Of a stretch of 64,000 nt of DNA, positions 53,676-61,850 are shown one piece after another. The notes under the pieces were generated by a model. The model was not told the DNA's origin. It ran no database searches and saw only the letters and a list, made by a program, of their open reading frames with translations. The translations under genes were made by a program, and so were the position numbers. The DNA comes from Deltaproteobacteria bacterium (GTDB lineage: Bacteria > Desulfobacterota > Syntrophobacteria > Syntrophobacterales > Syntrophobacteraceae), in NCBI GenBank assembly GCA_021777755.1, contig JAJYDE010000002.1:1-64000 (forward strand). The letters run 5' to 3'. The stretch's first letter is position 1; each line of letters opens with the position of its first letter.

Positions 53676-54701
53676 CTATGAATCGGCCGTAGCCTTCGGG
53701 GCTGGCTCCAGTTCTTTATCCACGGGCAGCCCGACCTCCACCATCTTCTCCCTGAAATGATCTTCGTATTCAGCGTACGAGTGGACTTTGACCGGGTAAT
53801 TCCACGGATTCACATGTCGCCGGATCCGGTTGTCATTGGGCAGATTACGCGTCGGGCTCATAAAGATTCCACCCGCGTGCATCAGCTTGCTGAAGGGGAA
53901 ATATGCAAACAGCGTACACACCAGAAAAAAGTGAACGAAGAAAATGGCGCCTATCCCCGCCGGCACAACCGGATGGAAGGAAATGAGCCCCATTACCATG
54001 GTCTTGACTTTAATCAGATCCACCTTGAAAAAATAACGGGTCAGAATGCCCGTGGTTCCGATGGCAAAGAGCAAAAAGAGCGGAAAATAATCCTGCGGAA
54101 GCGAAATGTAGCGCACCTGCGGAATGATGAGCCGCCGGATGATCAAGTATGTCACCGCCAGCATGAAAAGCCCGTCGGTGATGTAAATACCGGGCAGCCC
54201 GACCTGGAGTAAACCGTCAAGCCTTTCGATGCCCTGGACGAATCCGGGAACAGGCTCGGTGAAAAAGCGCAAATGCCTGAGTAAAATCACCAGGAAGCAG
54301 TAGTGAAACACAAGCCCGGCAAGCCACAACCATTTCTCCCACTGGTAGAAAAGCCTGTGACCCTTTTCCAATTCGAATTTCGTGTTGCGGAAAAGCGAAC
54401 GGAATAGAAACACCTCCAGGGCCATCCGAACGACGGTCTGCCCCTTGGTCGAAGGATTGTCGAACTTGGCGTGCTTTATCCAGGGAAGCGATTTTTCCTG
54501 GCCGCCGGTGGTGGGTATCCGGAAGGGAACGGGCGCTCGCCCCCACTTGAGAACCCTGTAAACAACCCCACCCAGAAACAATAGAATTGCCAGATACGGC
54601 ATGGTTACGCCGAAAAAATGAGAGAGCCCGCCGCCCGAGACTCCGATGAAAGCAGCCAGAATGAGACCAACGACTGCTGCTAGGGAAAATTTGATGCCCA
54701 T
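53676..54701 (-). CDS. dsrM: DsrM, NarI-like membrane cytochrome b
   Basis: A 341-residue membrane cytochrome b subunit of the DsrMKJOP complex, related to NarI. CAGGAGG precedes the ATG. Hydrophobic helices include LAAVVGLILAAFIGVSGGGL, YLAILLFLGGVVYRVL and WLAGLVFHYCFLVILLRHL with the heme-ligand His, then GIGAIFFVHFFLVCTLFAYF with the second His pair. It ends in a charged cytoplasmic tail. It carries electrons between menaquinone and DsrK. Confidence 0.96.
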   Translation of the reverse strand: MGIKFSLAAVVGLILAAFIGVSGGGLSHFFGVTMPYLAILLFLGGVVYRVLKWGRAPVPFRIPTTGGQEKSLPWIKHAKFDNPSTKGQTVVRMALEVFLFRSLFRNTKFELEKGHRLFYQWEKWLWLAGLVFHYCFLVILLRHLRFFTEPVPGFVQGIERLDGLLQVGLPGIYITDGLFMLAVTYLIIRRLIIPQVRYISLPQDYFPLFLLFAIGTTGILTRYFFKVDLIKVKTMVMGLISFHPVVPAGIGAIFFVHFFLVCTLFAYFPFSKLMHAGGIFMSPTRNLPNDNRIRRHVNPWNYPVKVHSYAEYEDHFREKMVEVGLPVDKELEPAPKATADS

Positions 54702-54742
54702 TTACCAAACCTCCTGAAAATAAACGGTGAATGCCCGCCACA

Positions 54743-55252
54743 CTACTCGCCAATGATTAATTGCGCCCTCTCAAGAAGCCGGCGCGTGTTACTTTTCATC
54801 TCTGTAATCTTTATCTCGAACAGGCTTTCCCTGCAGCGCGTGTAGACGTCGAACGCAAGAAGGCCCATCGCCTCCACTTTCCCCTCGAACTCACGCAAAT
54901 CCCCCATCTCCATCTCACCCTCGGCCAGCTCCTCTTCGAGAATCTCTTCAACCAGCTTTTTCAGGCCGAAAATAAAACCAAGGGCCTCGGAGGGCGAAAA
55001 ACTCTGCACCGCGCGCACCCTTATCACCTTGTCGAGCAGAGGCGCCAGGGCCTCTGCCCTGTTTTCCCCCAAAAACTCGTCGAGGATTTCCCCGATTGCC
55101 GCCTTGAAAGTCTGCCCGACCGGATTGGCGAACGGGTCGCTTTCTTTTTTGAACAGCCGTACGGTTTGCTGCGGATACGTGCACGCCAGCAGATCAAACC
55201 ACTTTTGGCTGATTTCTTCCCGGTGTTTTTTAAGATGGTGTTCTATGGCCAT
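54743..55252 (-). CDS. RsbRD-type N-terminal domain protein upstream of dsrM
   Basis: A 169-residue, mostly helical protein, MAIEHHLKKHREEISQKWFD then FANPVGQTFKAAIGEILDEF and FSPSEALGFIFGLKKLVEEI. The pattern of helices with the opening HREEI-KW resembles the RsbRD N-terminal sensory domain. It lacks the STAS domain of RsbR. It lies 41 bases upstream of dsrM and in the same direction, and is most likely the first gene of the dsr operon. A sensor or chaperone-like role for the complex is inference. Confidence 0.8.
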   Translation of the reverse strand: MAIEHHLKKHREEISQKWFDLLACTYPQQTVRLFKKESDPFANPVGQTFKAAIGEILDEFLGENRAEALAPLLDKVIRVRAVQSFSPSEALGFIFGLKKLVEEILEEELAEGEMEMGDLREFEGKVEAMGLLAFDVYTRCRESLFEIKITEMKSNTRRLLERAQLIIGE

Positions 55253-55800
55253 GTCTTACCCGTGGTATACCGCGGGGCGGCAAACCGACTATGATCAGCG
55301 CGAAATTCACACTCTGCGCGACTACGCCTGCGAAAGTTTACGAAGCTCCCCGCAGCAACCCCGCGGTCTCATTCGATTAGTTTCGATAAAAGCGCGTCTT
55401 CCCTGGAGATTCGAATCTGATTTAACTCGGCCACCCCGAAAGGTCAATTAAAAATGCCAGTCATATTACCCGGATAGCGCCCGCGCATGCCGAAAAGCGA
55501 GGAGAAAAATCCCGCCCTCCCTATCCTATGCCAAGGAGCGGACATTTCACAATTGCTCAATGTCTGCCGGCCCCCCGCACCGCAATTACACGAGACGCTC
55601 CAATAGCACGAACAAGCTTGGATTTCAACATCTAATCACCCTTCGCCAAAGCTGCCGTCCCGCTCCGGCCGGGCTTGGTGAAAATCACCACTTACTCGCC
55701 CCGAGCCTTTGTTGCGCCCCGCCCGTCTCCATTTTTTCCTCCCGGGGGATGACTTTTCCAACAATTTATTGCATATATGGTGCACAGAGGGAGAAACCAA
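55253..55800. other. Divergent intergenic region upstream of dsr operon
   Basis: About 550 bases with no supported gene. It should carry the promoter for the RsbRD-dsrMKJOP operon and the promoter for the VOC gene. I did not find a convincing -35/-10 pair or an operator palindrome by eye. Confidence 0.5.
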
Positions 55801-56397
55801 TTGTTTGGACTAAAAGGCATCCATCATCTGGCAATGGCTACGCGGGACATTGAGACCACGATTCGCTTCTGGCGCGATCTTCTCGGCATGCGGCTCGTCG
55901 GAGGTCTCGGCAAAAGCGGTTACAAACTCTACTTCTTTGAAATTTCACCCCGAAATTATATCGTTTTCTTTGAATGGCCAAACGTTGAACCCGTACCCGA
56001 AAAGGACCACGGGACTCCTGTGTCCGGCCCGATGGTCTTCGACCATGTCTCTTTCGCCGTCGAAAATTTCGATTGCCTGTGCGCCCTGCGACAGACCCTG
56101 GAAGAAGCCGGCTTCTGGGTTTCCGACGTGATGGATCACGGCATCATTTACTCCGTCTACTCCTTCGACCCCAACGGAATTCCGATAGAATTCAGCGCTT
56201 CGGTCCCCGGTGCGGACCTTGGCGCATCCCCCGCCCTTGTCGATACCGCGCCGCCTCCGGCCGCCCTCGAGGGCACAGAACCCGTTACGGGCATTTGGCC
56301 CGGTGTCCGCAAACCCCTTGCCCGAAGCGACTGCGATCCCTTTCCGGGTGAAGGTCGCGAACTTGTCGACGGGTCGAAAAAAAACTGGTTCAAATAA
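55801..56397 (+). CDS. Glyoxalase/VOC-superfamily protein
   Basis: A 198-residue protein. I prefer the TTG at 55801, with AGGGAG eight bases upstream, to the ATG eight codons earlier. Two paired beta-alpha-beta modules are visible: LKGIHHLAMATRDIETTIRF (first metal His) to NYIVFFEWPNVEP (Glu), and MVFDHVSFAVENFDCLCALR to SVYSFDPNGIPIEFSASVPG. His, Glu and a second His/Glu set could bind a divalent metal. The C-terminus (after residue 150) is an extra Pro-rich segment. The substrate is unknown. The protease gene follows after 29 bases. Confidence 0.85.
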   Translation: MFGLKGIHHLAMATRDIETTIRFWRDLLGMRLVGGLGKSGYKLYFFEISPRNYIVFFEWPNVEPVPEKDHGTPVSGPMVFDHVSFAVENFDCLCALRQTLEEAGFWVSDVMDHGIIYSVYSFDPNGIPIEFSASVPGADLGASPALVDTAPPPAALEGTEPVTGIWPGVRKPLARSDCDPFPGEGRELVDGSKKNWFK

Positions 56398-56426
56398 ACC
56401 TGCATCAAAGCTTTGGGAGGCATTTT

Positions 56427-57632
56427 GTGAAAAGGATTTGTTTTTTCCTGCTGATCTTTTGCGCGCTCATCACCTCACCTGTTTTCTGCCGCGCGGACAA
56501 CTCCGCTTCGCTCCTTTCCTCAGGACGGGCCATTGTTGCCCCTGGCGCGAAGACAACCTTGCCCTTCAAGCTTGTCGGCCACCTGATCATCGTCCAGGCA
56601 AGCGTTGACGGCTCGGCTCCAAACTGTACCTTCGTCCTGGATACGGGCTCCATTACCGCCTTGACCAGCCGGTTCGCCGCTCGACTCGGCCTCCCTATGG
56701 AAGGGCAATGTAGAGCCCGGGGGGTTACGGGGGCGGCCGACCAGGTTTGCCTTACCCGTTTGAAAAGCCTCTCCCTGGGTGGCTTCAAAGCCCAAGATGT
56801 TTCCGCCGTAGTCTTCGATCCCCATTTCCGGCAAAGGGCGGGAATCCGCATCGACGGTTTTATCGGCTCCAATTTTCTGCGATTTTTCAAGGTTGAAATC
56901 GATTACCACAGAAAACTTCTCACGCTCTCAGACGGCGCCACCCCGCTGGCCGCGGTTCCCGGCGGAGTCATTGTCCCGATCGGGCTCGACTGGCAGAGCG
57001 CCTTCGTCCCACAGATCGCCACCCGGTGCGGCAATACCGCTTTCACGGCCGGGGTGGATACCGGCCTCTATGATTCCGTGTCCATCCCGGGCGCCTTTTT
57101 GGACAGGGCCAACACCGATGCGCAACTCGTTGGAACCGGCGCGATGGGCAGCGGAAATTTCGGCAACATGGACAAGGCCAGGCTCGTGCGCCTGAACAAC
57201 CTGGACATAGGATCGCTTAGAGTCGGAAAGGTCGTAGCCACCACGCAGTCGGGGCAGAAATACGCCCTCATCGGCTACGGGCTCCTGTCCCACTTCGCTG
57301 TGACCATCGACTACCCCGCCCGAAAGATGCTTTTGGTTCCCGCGCCCGAGGCGAAGCCTCTCGACAACCTCTACAGCACGGGCCTCGCGGTGGGTCGCGA
57401 TAGCGCGGGCAAAACCTTTGTGTCCGGCGTCTGGAAGCCCTCGCCCGCCGCAAATATGGGACTTGCTCCCGGTGAGCGGATCATCACGGTCGACGGCAGA
57501 CCCGCGGACGCCTACACGCTCCAGTGCCTGCAAAAGCTCCTGTTCGATGACGCCATACCCGATGTGGTACTCTCCGTTAGAGAACCGTTCGGAGAAAAAA
57601 ATTTGACCATCGGGAAAAAGTGTCTCTTCTAG
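56427..57632 (+). CDS. Exported retropepsin-like aspartyl protease with PDZ-like C-terminus
   Basis: A 401-residue exported protein; GTG 56427 with GGGAGG upstream. The signal peptide (ICFFLLIFCALITSPVFCRA) precedes two aspartyl-protease-like halves: FVLDTGSITALTSRFAARLG (DTGS, first catalytic Asp) and FTAGVDTGLYDSVSIPGAFL (DTG, second), an arrangement like pepsin-type single chains or fused retropepsin halves. A PDZ-like segment near the C-terminus (SPAANMGLAPGERIITVDGR) could bind substrate termini. It is probably periplasmic. Similar proteins are common in Desulfobacterota, but their substrates are unknown. Confidence 0.87.
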   Translation: MKRICFFLLIFCALITSPVFCRADNSASLLSSGRAIVAPGAKTTLPFKLVGHLIIVQASVDGSAPNCTFVLDTGSITALTSRFAARLGLPMEGQCRARGVTGAADQVCLTRLKSLSLGGFKAQDVSAVVFDPHFRQRAGIRIDGFIGSNFLRFFKVEIDYHRKLLTLSDGATPLAAVPGGVIVPIGLDWQSAFVPQIATRCGNTAFTAGVDTGLYDSVSIPGAFLDRANTDAQLVGTGAMGSGNFGNMDKARLVRLNNLDIGSLRVGKVVATTQSGQKYALIGYGLLSHFAVTIDYPARKMLLVPAPEAKPLDNLYSTGLAVGRDSAGKTFVSGVWKPSPAANMGLAPGERIITVDGRPADAYTLQCLQKLLFDDAIPDVVLSVREPFGEKNLTIGKKCLF

Positions 57633-57648
57633 TTTAAACGGTTTGCCA

Positions 57649-58032
57649 TCACCCCGAACACGGCGCGCCTTCGTAAACGCCGGCACAGCAGGGATACGCG
57701 ACCGGCGGGCAATCGCAGTCTATGTCATGGCTGGAAGGACAGCTGTCGCCGCCAATGGCCTTTTTTACACCCGGCCGTCGGGACGGAGGATCGTTTGCCC
57801 CAGTGGCGGGCGGTGAGTGAAACGAACACGCAACCGCGGGGCAGCCAAAATCCCGACCCGGCTCCCAGGTCCCCATCCATCTATTGTCCGAAGGGCCGTT
57901 AAACATCCGCACCGCGCTAAGACCATCCATCCAGCCGCATTGCGCCCTGGCGGCACCGGTCGAAAACATGGGCGACAAGACCACTGAAATAATCAGCATA
58001 AAAGTCGAAAAAACCAATCTCGATTTGGCCAT
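57649..58032 (-). CDS. Small exported Cys-rich protein
   Basis: A 127-residue protein from ATG 58032 with GGAGT upstream. A signal peptide (LVFSTFMLIISVVLSPMFST) ends near GAARA. The mature part has eight Cys spread over about 100 residues (QCGWMDG, FGCPAVACSFH, GDSCPSSHDIDCDCPPVAYPCCAGVYEGAPC), suggesting disulfides in the periplasm or outside. I do not recognise the family. It is convergent with the protease gene with only 16 bases between stops. Confidence 0.6.
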   Translation of the reverse strand: MAKSRLVFSTFMLIISVVLSPMFSTGAARAQCGWMDGLSAVRMFNGPSDNRWMGTWEPGRDFGCPAVACSFHSPPATGANDPPSRRPGVKKAIGGDSCPSSHDIDCDCPPVAYPCCAGVYEGAPCSG

Positions 58033-58448
58033 GAAGATTACTCCATACAAAAACCATGGGCTTCCTTATTATACTAAGAAGCCCGGCCGATGCGATCAAT
58101 CGGCCATTGCGCCCCCGCAATGGCTTGCCCCCGATAATGCGCCGCTGAATCGACCACTTTGATCCCGGAGCAAACAGCCGGTCGTCGAGGCCGCAAGGCC
58201 CACACCCCGGGAAAGCACGAAAAACAAGGAAACGACCACGTTGGCGAATTTTTAGCTCGTCAGCGTCCGCAAACCCGTTCATATCGGAGGCCGGGGTAAG
58301 GTTTTCCTCCCTTTGAAAAAGGCGGCGCCCCGGTGTTGGACCGGCGGGAAAGCAGCCGAGCTCTTCCGAGCGCGGGGCTTAACAATTGACTTATTGCGAA
58401 AAAATTGCTACCTAGGAACCTTTGGGGATTCCTGGTTCTCAAAGCAGC

Positions 58449-58491
58449 CAGAAACAGATGCTGGCGCCGTAAGGCGCCTTTCATGTTTCTG
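58449..58491 (+). promoter_or_regulatory. Extended hairpin in the pyrR leader
   Basis: CAGAAAC/GTTTCTG and ATG/CAT form outer stems and GGCGCC-GTAA-GGCGCC the inner hairpin, 28 bases before the pyrR start. No U run follows directly. It could be an attenuator-like or PyrR-responsive leader structure, or only a transcript hairpin. Confidence 0.45.
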
Positions 58492-58519
58492 ATCTTCGCT
58501 TTCAAAGGCGGGCACTGAC

Positions 58520-59074
58520 ATGGGATTCGTCGACGGTCGCGTAATTATGGAAGCTGGGGACGTTCAGGCAGCGCTCGAACGTCTTTCGACAGAGATTATC
58601 ACATCGAGCAGGGACCCGCGGAAGCTTGCCCTGGTGGGCATTCACACCGGCGGCGTTTTTTTGGCCGGCAGGATTGCGGCCATAATCTCAAACAGGCTCG
58701 GCACGCCCGTGCCTCTTGGCTCTCTTGACATAACGCTCTACCGCGACGACTGGACCCGCCTGCACACCCAACCCGTGATCAAAGGAACCAATCTGCCATT
58801 CCGCATAGACGACCTGGAAGTCGTTCTGATTGACGATGTGCTCTTTACCGGCAGAACCGTCCGGGCCGCTCTCGACGCCCTGATCGACTACGGCCGCCCG
58901 ATCAGAGTGCAGGTGGCCGTGCTGGTCGACAGGGATCACAGGGAGTTGCCCATCTGCAGCCAGTTCGTAGGCATCGCACTGGACACCAGCCCCGAAGAAC
59001 AGGTGAACGTTTTGCTCGCGGAAAAAGATGGAGTCGACAAGGTCGTTGTCGAAAGACCCAATAGATCACGTTGA
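58520..59074 (+). CDS. pyrR: Bifunctional pyrimidine regulator/uracil phosphoribosyltransferase PyrR
   Basis: A 184-residue PyrR. In known cases it regulates pyr gene transcription by binding mRNA in response to UMP, and also has uracil phosphoribosyltransferase activity. The N-terminal RPRT segment (LALVGIHTGGVFLAGRIAAI) and the PRPP motif VVLIDDVLFTGRTVRAALDA are intact. The arrangement SLDITLYRDDWTR matches PyrR rather than other phosphoribosyltransferases. It stands alone with no pyr genes adjacent, so it would have to act in trans. tRNA-Gly follows. Confidence 0.95.
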   Translation: MGFVDGRVIMEAGDVQAALERLSTEIITSSRDPRKLALVGIHTGGVFLAGRIAAIISNRLGTPVPLGSLDITLYRDDWTRLHTQPVIKGTNLPFRIDDLEVVLIDDVLFTGRTVRAALDALIDYGRPIRVQVAVLVDRDHRELPICSQFVGIALDTSPEEQVNVLLAEKDGVDKVVVERPNRSR

Positions 59075-59168
59075 AAACCCCGCGCTTTATTGCGCCAGTC
59101 CAATTGCGAAATCGGTTCAATTTAGTCCTTACAAATTAGAGTTTTTTGTGTTAAACATGCCCTTTCGA

Positions 59169-59245
59169 GCGGGAGTAGCTCAGTTGGCTAGAGCATCAGC
59201 CTTCCAAGCTGAGGGTCGCGGGTTCGAAGCCCGTCTCCCGCTCCA
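59169..59245 (+). tRNA. tRNA-Gly (anticodon TCC), CCA encoded
   Basis: Acceptor GCGGGAG pairs with CTCCCGC, D arm GCTC/GAGC, anticodon stem TCAGC/GCTGA with loop CTTCCAA (anticodon TCC), T arm GGTTCGAAGCC, discriminator T and encoded CCA at 59243-59245. A region of accessory genes with a recombinase fragment begins just downstream, so this tRNA may have been an integration site. Confidence 0.93.
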
Positions 59246-59383
59246 ATAAAAGTAATAACATAAAACAAATCTCAATTTCCGCACCCGCACCCTCCCCCAC
59301 TCCATCCCCTGCCGCCGTAACCCTGAAGCTGCACGAACGAACGAACTGTCAAGGCCTAGCCCGTTCCGGTTGAAGTCGCAGTC

Positions 59384-60085
59384 TTGACAGCTCCTTCTTG
59401 CTCGTCCATGCCCGGAGGCAGCGACGGCGAGCCGCTATATGCAACCACTGAGTACGACAAACGAGACAGTACGGCGAACAACAAGTTGGGTCTGTGGTGG
59501 CATCGCCAGGATTACCGACTAGACTTGTCAGACCATGACTTCAGGCGTCGTCTGCTCGACTCCAGGCCCGGCACCGCAATCGCCCCTGAATCCGACTCGG
59601 CGTCCGAAGGCTCACTCCGGGAGACAGAATGTATCAATCCCTGGTGGCGTGATCCCAAATGCCAGGGGGAAGCTAATGCCATGCTGCTCTTAGGGTACGT
59701 CTTCCTGAAAAACAACGGTTTTCACAGGCGGTTGGACAATATCGGTACTCTCTTTGTCGGAGGTGATACCAGATACGGTCTTGGTAAAATATGCCGTTTG
59801 GAATGGCACGAGGAATCAAGTGACTTGTTCGTCTTTGGCAAAAGAGTTCGTCTGGATAGAGAGCATCCCGAAATAGAGAGCGACATTGTTTGGGGACATG
59901 CGTTGGATGAGGGCGGGCATCAAATTCGAGTAATGCATGGAGCGAAAGAGTTTCTTGGCGGATGGGATCCGGGCATCCCATGGAAAGGGGCGCTTACATG
60001 GGTACCCGGATCCTCTTTGGAAAATGCGGCCAACTGGAGCATTGATAGCCATGGGCGATGGCAGGCCGTTGAGGATAACGGATGA
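59384..60085 (+). CDS. RAMP-like (Csx10/type III CRISPR-associated type) protein, probably partial
   Basis: A 233-residue frame. The best family signal is in the middle: SLRETECINPWWRD, MLLLGYVFLKNNGF and NIGTLFVGGDTRYGLGKICR. This order (S-L-x-E-x-E-x-I-x-P, a hydrophobic strand, then L-x-x-GG-x-x-R-x-G-x-G-x-L/I) is the pattern of the Csx10/RAMP proteins of type III CRISPR systems. The N-terminus is weakly determined (TTG 59384 or later) and the usual N-terminal RAMP half is missing, so the gene may be truncated. No cas10, cas6 or CRISPR array is present in the window, so the CRISPR link is uncertain. Confidence 0.5.
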   Translation: MTAPSCSSMPGGSDGEPLYATTEYDKRDSTANNKLGLWWHRQDYRLDLSDHDFRRRLLDSRPGTAIAPESDSASEGSLRETECINPWWRDPKCQGEANAMLLLGYVFLKNNGFHRRLDNIGTLFVGGDTRYGLGKICRLEWHEESSDLFVFGKRVRLDREHPEIESDIVWGHALDEGGHQIRVMHGAKEFLGGWDPGIPWKGALTWVPGSSLENAANWSIDSHGRWQAVEDNG

Positions 60086-60100
60086 TCCATAAATAGAACG

Positions 60101-60397
60101 ATGAAGAGCTTTGATCCTGTTTTCGCGATCATCAACAGGATTGCCGCTCGTTTGATCTTGCATCCGGCGCTTTGTACGAGGGGCATGCAGGCGGTGATGA
60201 CGAAAGGTTCCCGCACTCCATGGACGCTCCCCGCCAGCTGGACGGTTCAAAAAATACCCACTTCTCGGGGAACCCTGCGCTCTCTCCTTCCAATCGGCTT
60301 CCGATCCGTTCGTAATCGATCCCTCGCATTCTCAAAGCTGATGACCTTTCCGGTTGCGCCGCAGATCGGACGGCATCTGCCCCCTCCGGGAATTTGA
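60101..60397 (+). CDS. Hypothetical small ORF after the RAMP-like gene
   Basis: A 98-codon frame, MKSFDPVFAIINRIAARLIL at the start, 15 bases after the RAMP-like gene and in the same direction. The opening is a little like the N-terminus of other RAMP proteins (F-x-x-x-x-R-I-x-x-x-L), but the second half is low in structure and Arg/Pro-rich. It may be the decayed start of a following RAMP gene or not coding at all. Ribosome binding site: none obvious. Confidence 0.25.
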   Translation: MKSFDPVFAIINRIAARLILHPALCTRGMQAVMTKGSRTPWTLPASWTVQKIPTSRGTLRSLLPIGFRSVRNRSLAFSKLMTFPVAPQIGRHLPPPGI

Positions 60398-60404
60398 TGA
60401 CCTC

Positions 60405-60647
60405 TCAGGCCGCGGCTTCTCCCGGCATTTCATAAATAGGAGCGGTGCGGACCGGTTCTCCTGGATTTTCCAACATCGCCTCGATGGCCTCGACCGTGGA
60501 AAGCGAGAGCAACACATCCCCGCAAACTGAGCAAACCTCGGCGGGTACGTTCTCGATCACGATCACGCGCTCCTGATATTTGACCGTATGCAAAATATGT
60601 TTCTTTTCGTATTCTCCAGGGCAGGAATTGATAGTACACTTTGTCAT
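60405..60647 (-). CDS. YgiT/MqsA-type zinc-finger antitoxin
   Basis: An 80-residue protein: MTKCTINSCPGEYEKKHILH, then VPAEVCSVCGDVLLSLSTVE. The C-x-x-x-x-x-C and CSVC pairs bind zinc as in the N-terminal domain of MqsA/YgiT antitoxins. It overlaps the stop of the toxin gene (ATGA). It lacks the C-terminal HTH domain of full MqsA, as is common in this type. It would neutralise the DUF4258 protein encoded just before it. Confidence 0.85.
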   Translation of the reverse strand: MTKCTINSCPGEYEKKHILHTVKYQERVIVIENVPAEVCSVCGDVLLSLSTVEAIEAMLENPGEPVRTAPIYEMPGEAAA

Positions 60648-60976
60648 TGCTTCATCCTTCTTTTAAAAGCGGTTTCCCGGTTTGGAGGCTTCGGCTCGTA
60701 TGTAGTAATGATAATCGCCTCCGGGTATCCGTATGTGCAGACCGTATGCAAATAGCGTCCGGTTTTCGCTTTGCCGCACACAAGGCGGCACGCTCCGCGT
60801 TTGTGGTCCGGGTAATCCTCGAGAAGAACGCAATCCGCCAGACTGCTAAGCAGTTCGGAAACCGTAATGTTTTCCTCAACCATCTCCCGGTGAGCGTGGA
60901 TGGTAAACTTGACGGCCCGGTCATCGACAAACGTCCGGATAGCTGTCCCGATTCGCCCTTTGTCACTCTGAGTCAT
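60644..60976 (-). CDS. DUF4258 toxin of a type II toxin-antitoxin pair
   Basis: A 110-residue protein with the DUF4258 pattern FTIHAHREMVEENITVSELL, CVLLEDYPDHKRGACRLVCG, YLHTVCTYGYPEAIIITTYE. DUF4258 proteins are related to RelE/MqsR-type mRNA interferases and are normally paired with YgiT-type antitoxins, as here. Its start overlaps the end of the recombinase fragment (ATGA), and its stop overlaps the antitoxin start. Toxic activity is inferred from the family. Confidence 0.8.
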   Translation of the reverse strand: MTQSDKGRIGTAIRTFVDDRAVKFTIHAHREMVEENITVSELLSSLADCVLLEDYPDHKRGACRLVCGKAKTGRYLHTVCTYGYPEAIIITTYEPKPPNRETAFKRRMKQ

Positions 60977-61461
60977 GCGCCAGTCCGTTCGTTAAGCTGT
61001 ATCACCTTCTTTTCTCCCCCGCTCATGGCCTGCCCGATAATGCTCCCGGCCAGATCGGAGGCCTTGCGCAATGCCTTGTCCCGAAGGTGGGCATATCTCT
61101 GCGTCATTTGCGGCGACTTGTGGGTCAGGAGCTTTTGCAGGGTGTTCATCGCCACTTCCCCGCTCGAAGCCAGCATCGAGGCGTATACGTGCCGGAGGCC
61201 GTGCAGCGCCCGGAAATTTTTAGGCAGGCCGGCCCGCTCCTTTATTTTGTTCAACTGCTTCTTGATGTCCGTCCGTTGTCGCCCCCCGCGACCGGGGAAC
61301 ACGTATTCGCTATTTTCGACTCGAGCATGGGAGAGAAGAAGTTCTCTTGCAGGCTCATTCAAGGGTATTTTCTGGTCGGCGCCGCACTCCCATTCCAGGA
61401 AATATCCCCCCTGGGAGACCGTCTTAAATTCGCTCCCGAACTCCCTTTGGCTCATATCCAT
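60973..61461 (-). pseudogene. Tyrosine recombinase (phage integrase) C-terminal fragment
   Basis: A 162-codon frame. ADQKIPLNEPARELLLSHAR, EYVFPGRGGRQRTDIKKQLN, and the catalytic ALHGLRHVYASMLASSGEVA (His-x-x-Arg-His), LLTHKSPQMTQRYAHL (His, nucleophile Tyr). The N-terminal core-binding domain and the first catalytic Arg are missing, so it cannot recombine on its own. The frame can start at ATG 61461 or at ATG 61455, the latter overlapping the vapC stop as ATGA. It lies in a run of overlapping genes, which raises the question whether the fragment was fused there by deletion. Confidence 0.8.
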
Positions 61462-61850
61462 TCAATTTGGACCAGGTGCGCAACCTTCTTGAACTCGGGG
61501 TCGCCGGTCACGACGGAAGCCTCGTATTTGAGCTCCGTGGCGGCGGCAAAGCAATCCGCGTAGGAAAGGGCGTGACGCGCCTTCAACTCGGCGGCGGACT
61601 CGATGATTTGCCAGGAGGCGGCGACTCTATCCACCGCGAGGGTGCAAAACTGCTCCAGGAATCGCCTGGCCGGTTCGACGCCCATTCTTCTCACGGTTAT
61701 GTAATAGACCTCTCCCAGGTTGATTTCGTTCACGTAGGCGCGTACATGCCCCTCTTCCGCCGCGCGCAGGAGTTCCTCCACCCGCTCCGCTCCCGCTTCG
61801 TCCTGGGCGAACTTCAATATGGCGTGGGAATCAAATGTGACGCTTTTCAT
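61452..61850 (-). CDS. vapC: VapC-type PIN-domain toxin
   Basis: A 132-residue PIN ribonuclease. Start ATG 61850 gives MKSVTFDSHAILKFAQDEAG, with first acidic Asp in FDSHA. The other acidic residues are in NEINLGEVYYIT (Glu), and SYADCFAAATELKYEASVVT with GDPEFKKV (Asp). All four PIN carboxylates are present, so it is probably active. It overlaps the antitoxin gene by 20 bases. Known VapC toxins cleave tRNA or rRNA. Confidence 0.9.
   Translation of the reverse strand: MKSVTFDSHAILKFAQDEAGAERVEELLRAAEEGHVRAYVNEINLGEVYYITVRRMGVEPARRFLEQFCTLAVDRVAASWQIIESAAELKARHALSYADCFAAATELKYEASVVTGDPEFKKVAHLVQIEWI

Noticed and set aside
59169-59245. Possible tRNA-Gly attachment site with a downstream repeat of the tRNA 3' end
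   Set aside because: I looked for a second copy of the 3' end sequence in the last 4.7 kb and did not find one, so an attL/attR pair is not supported.
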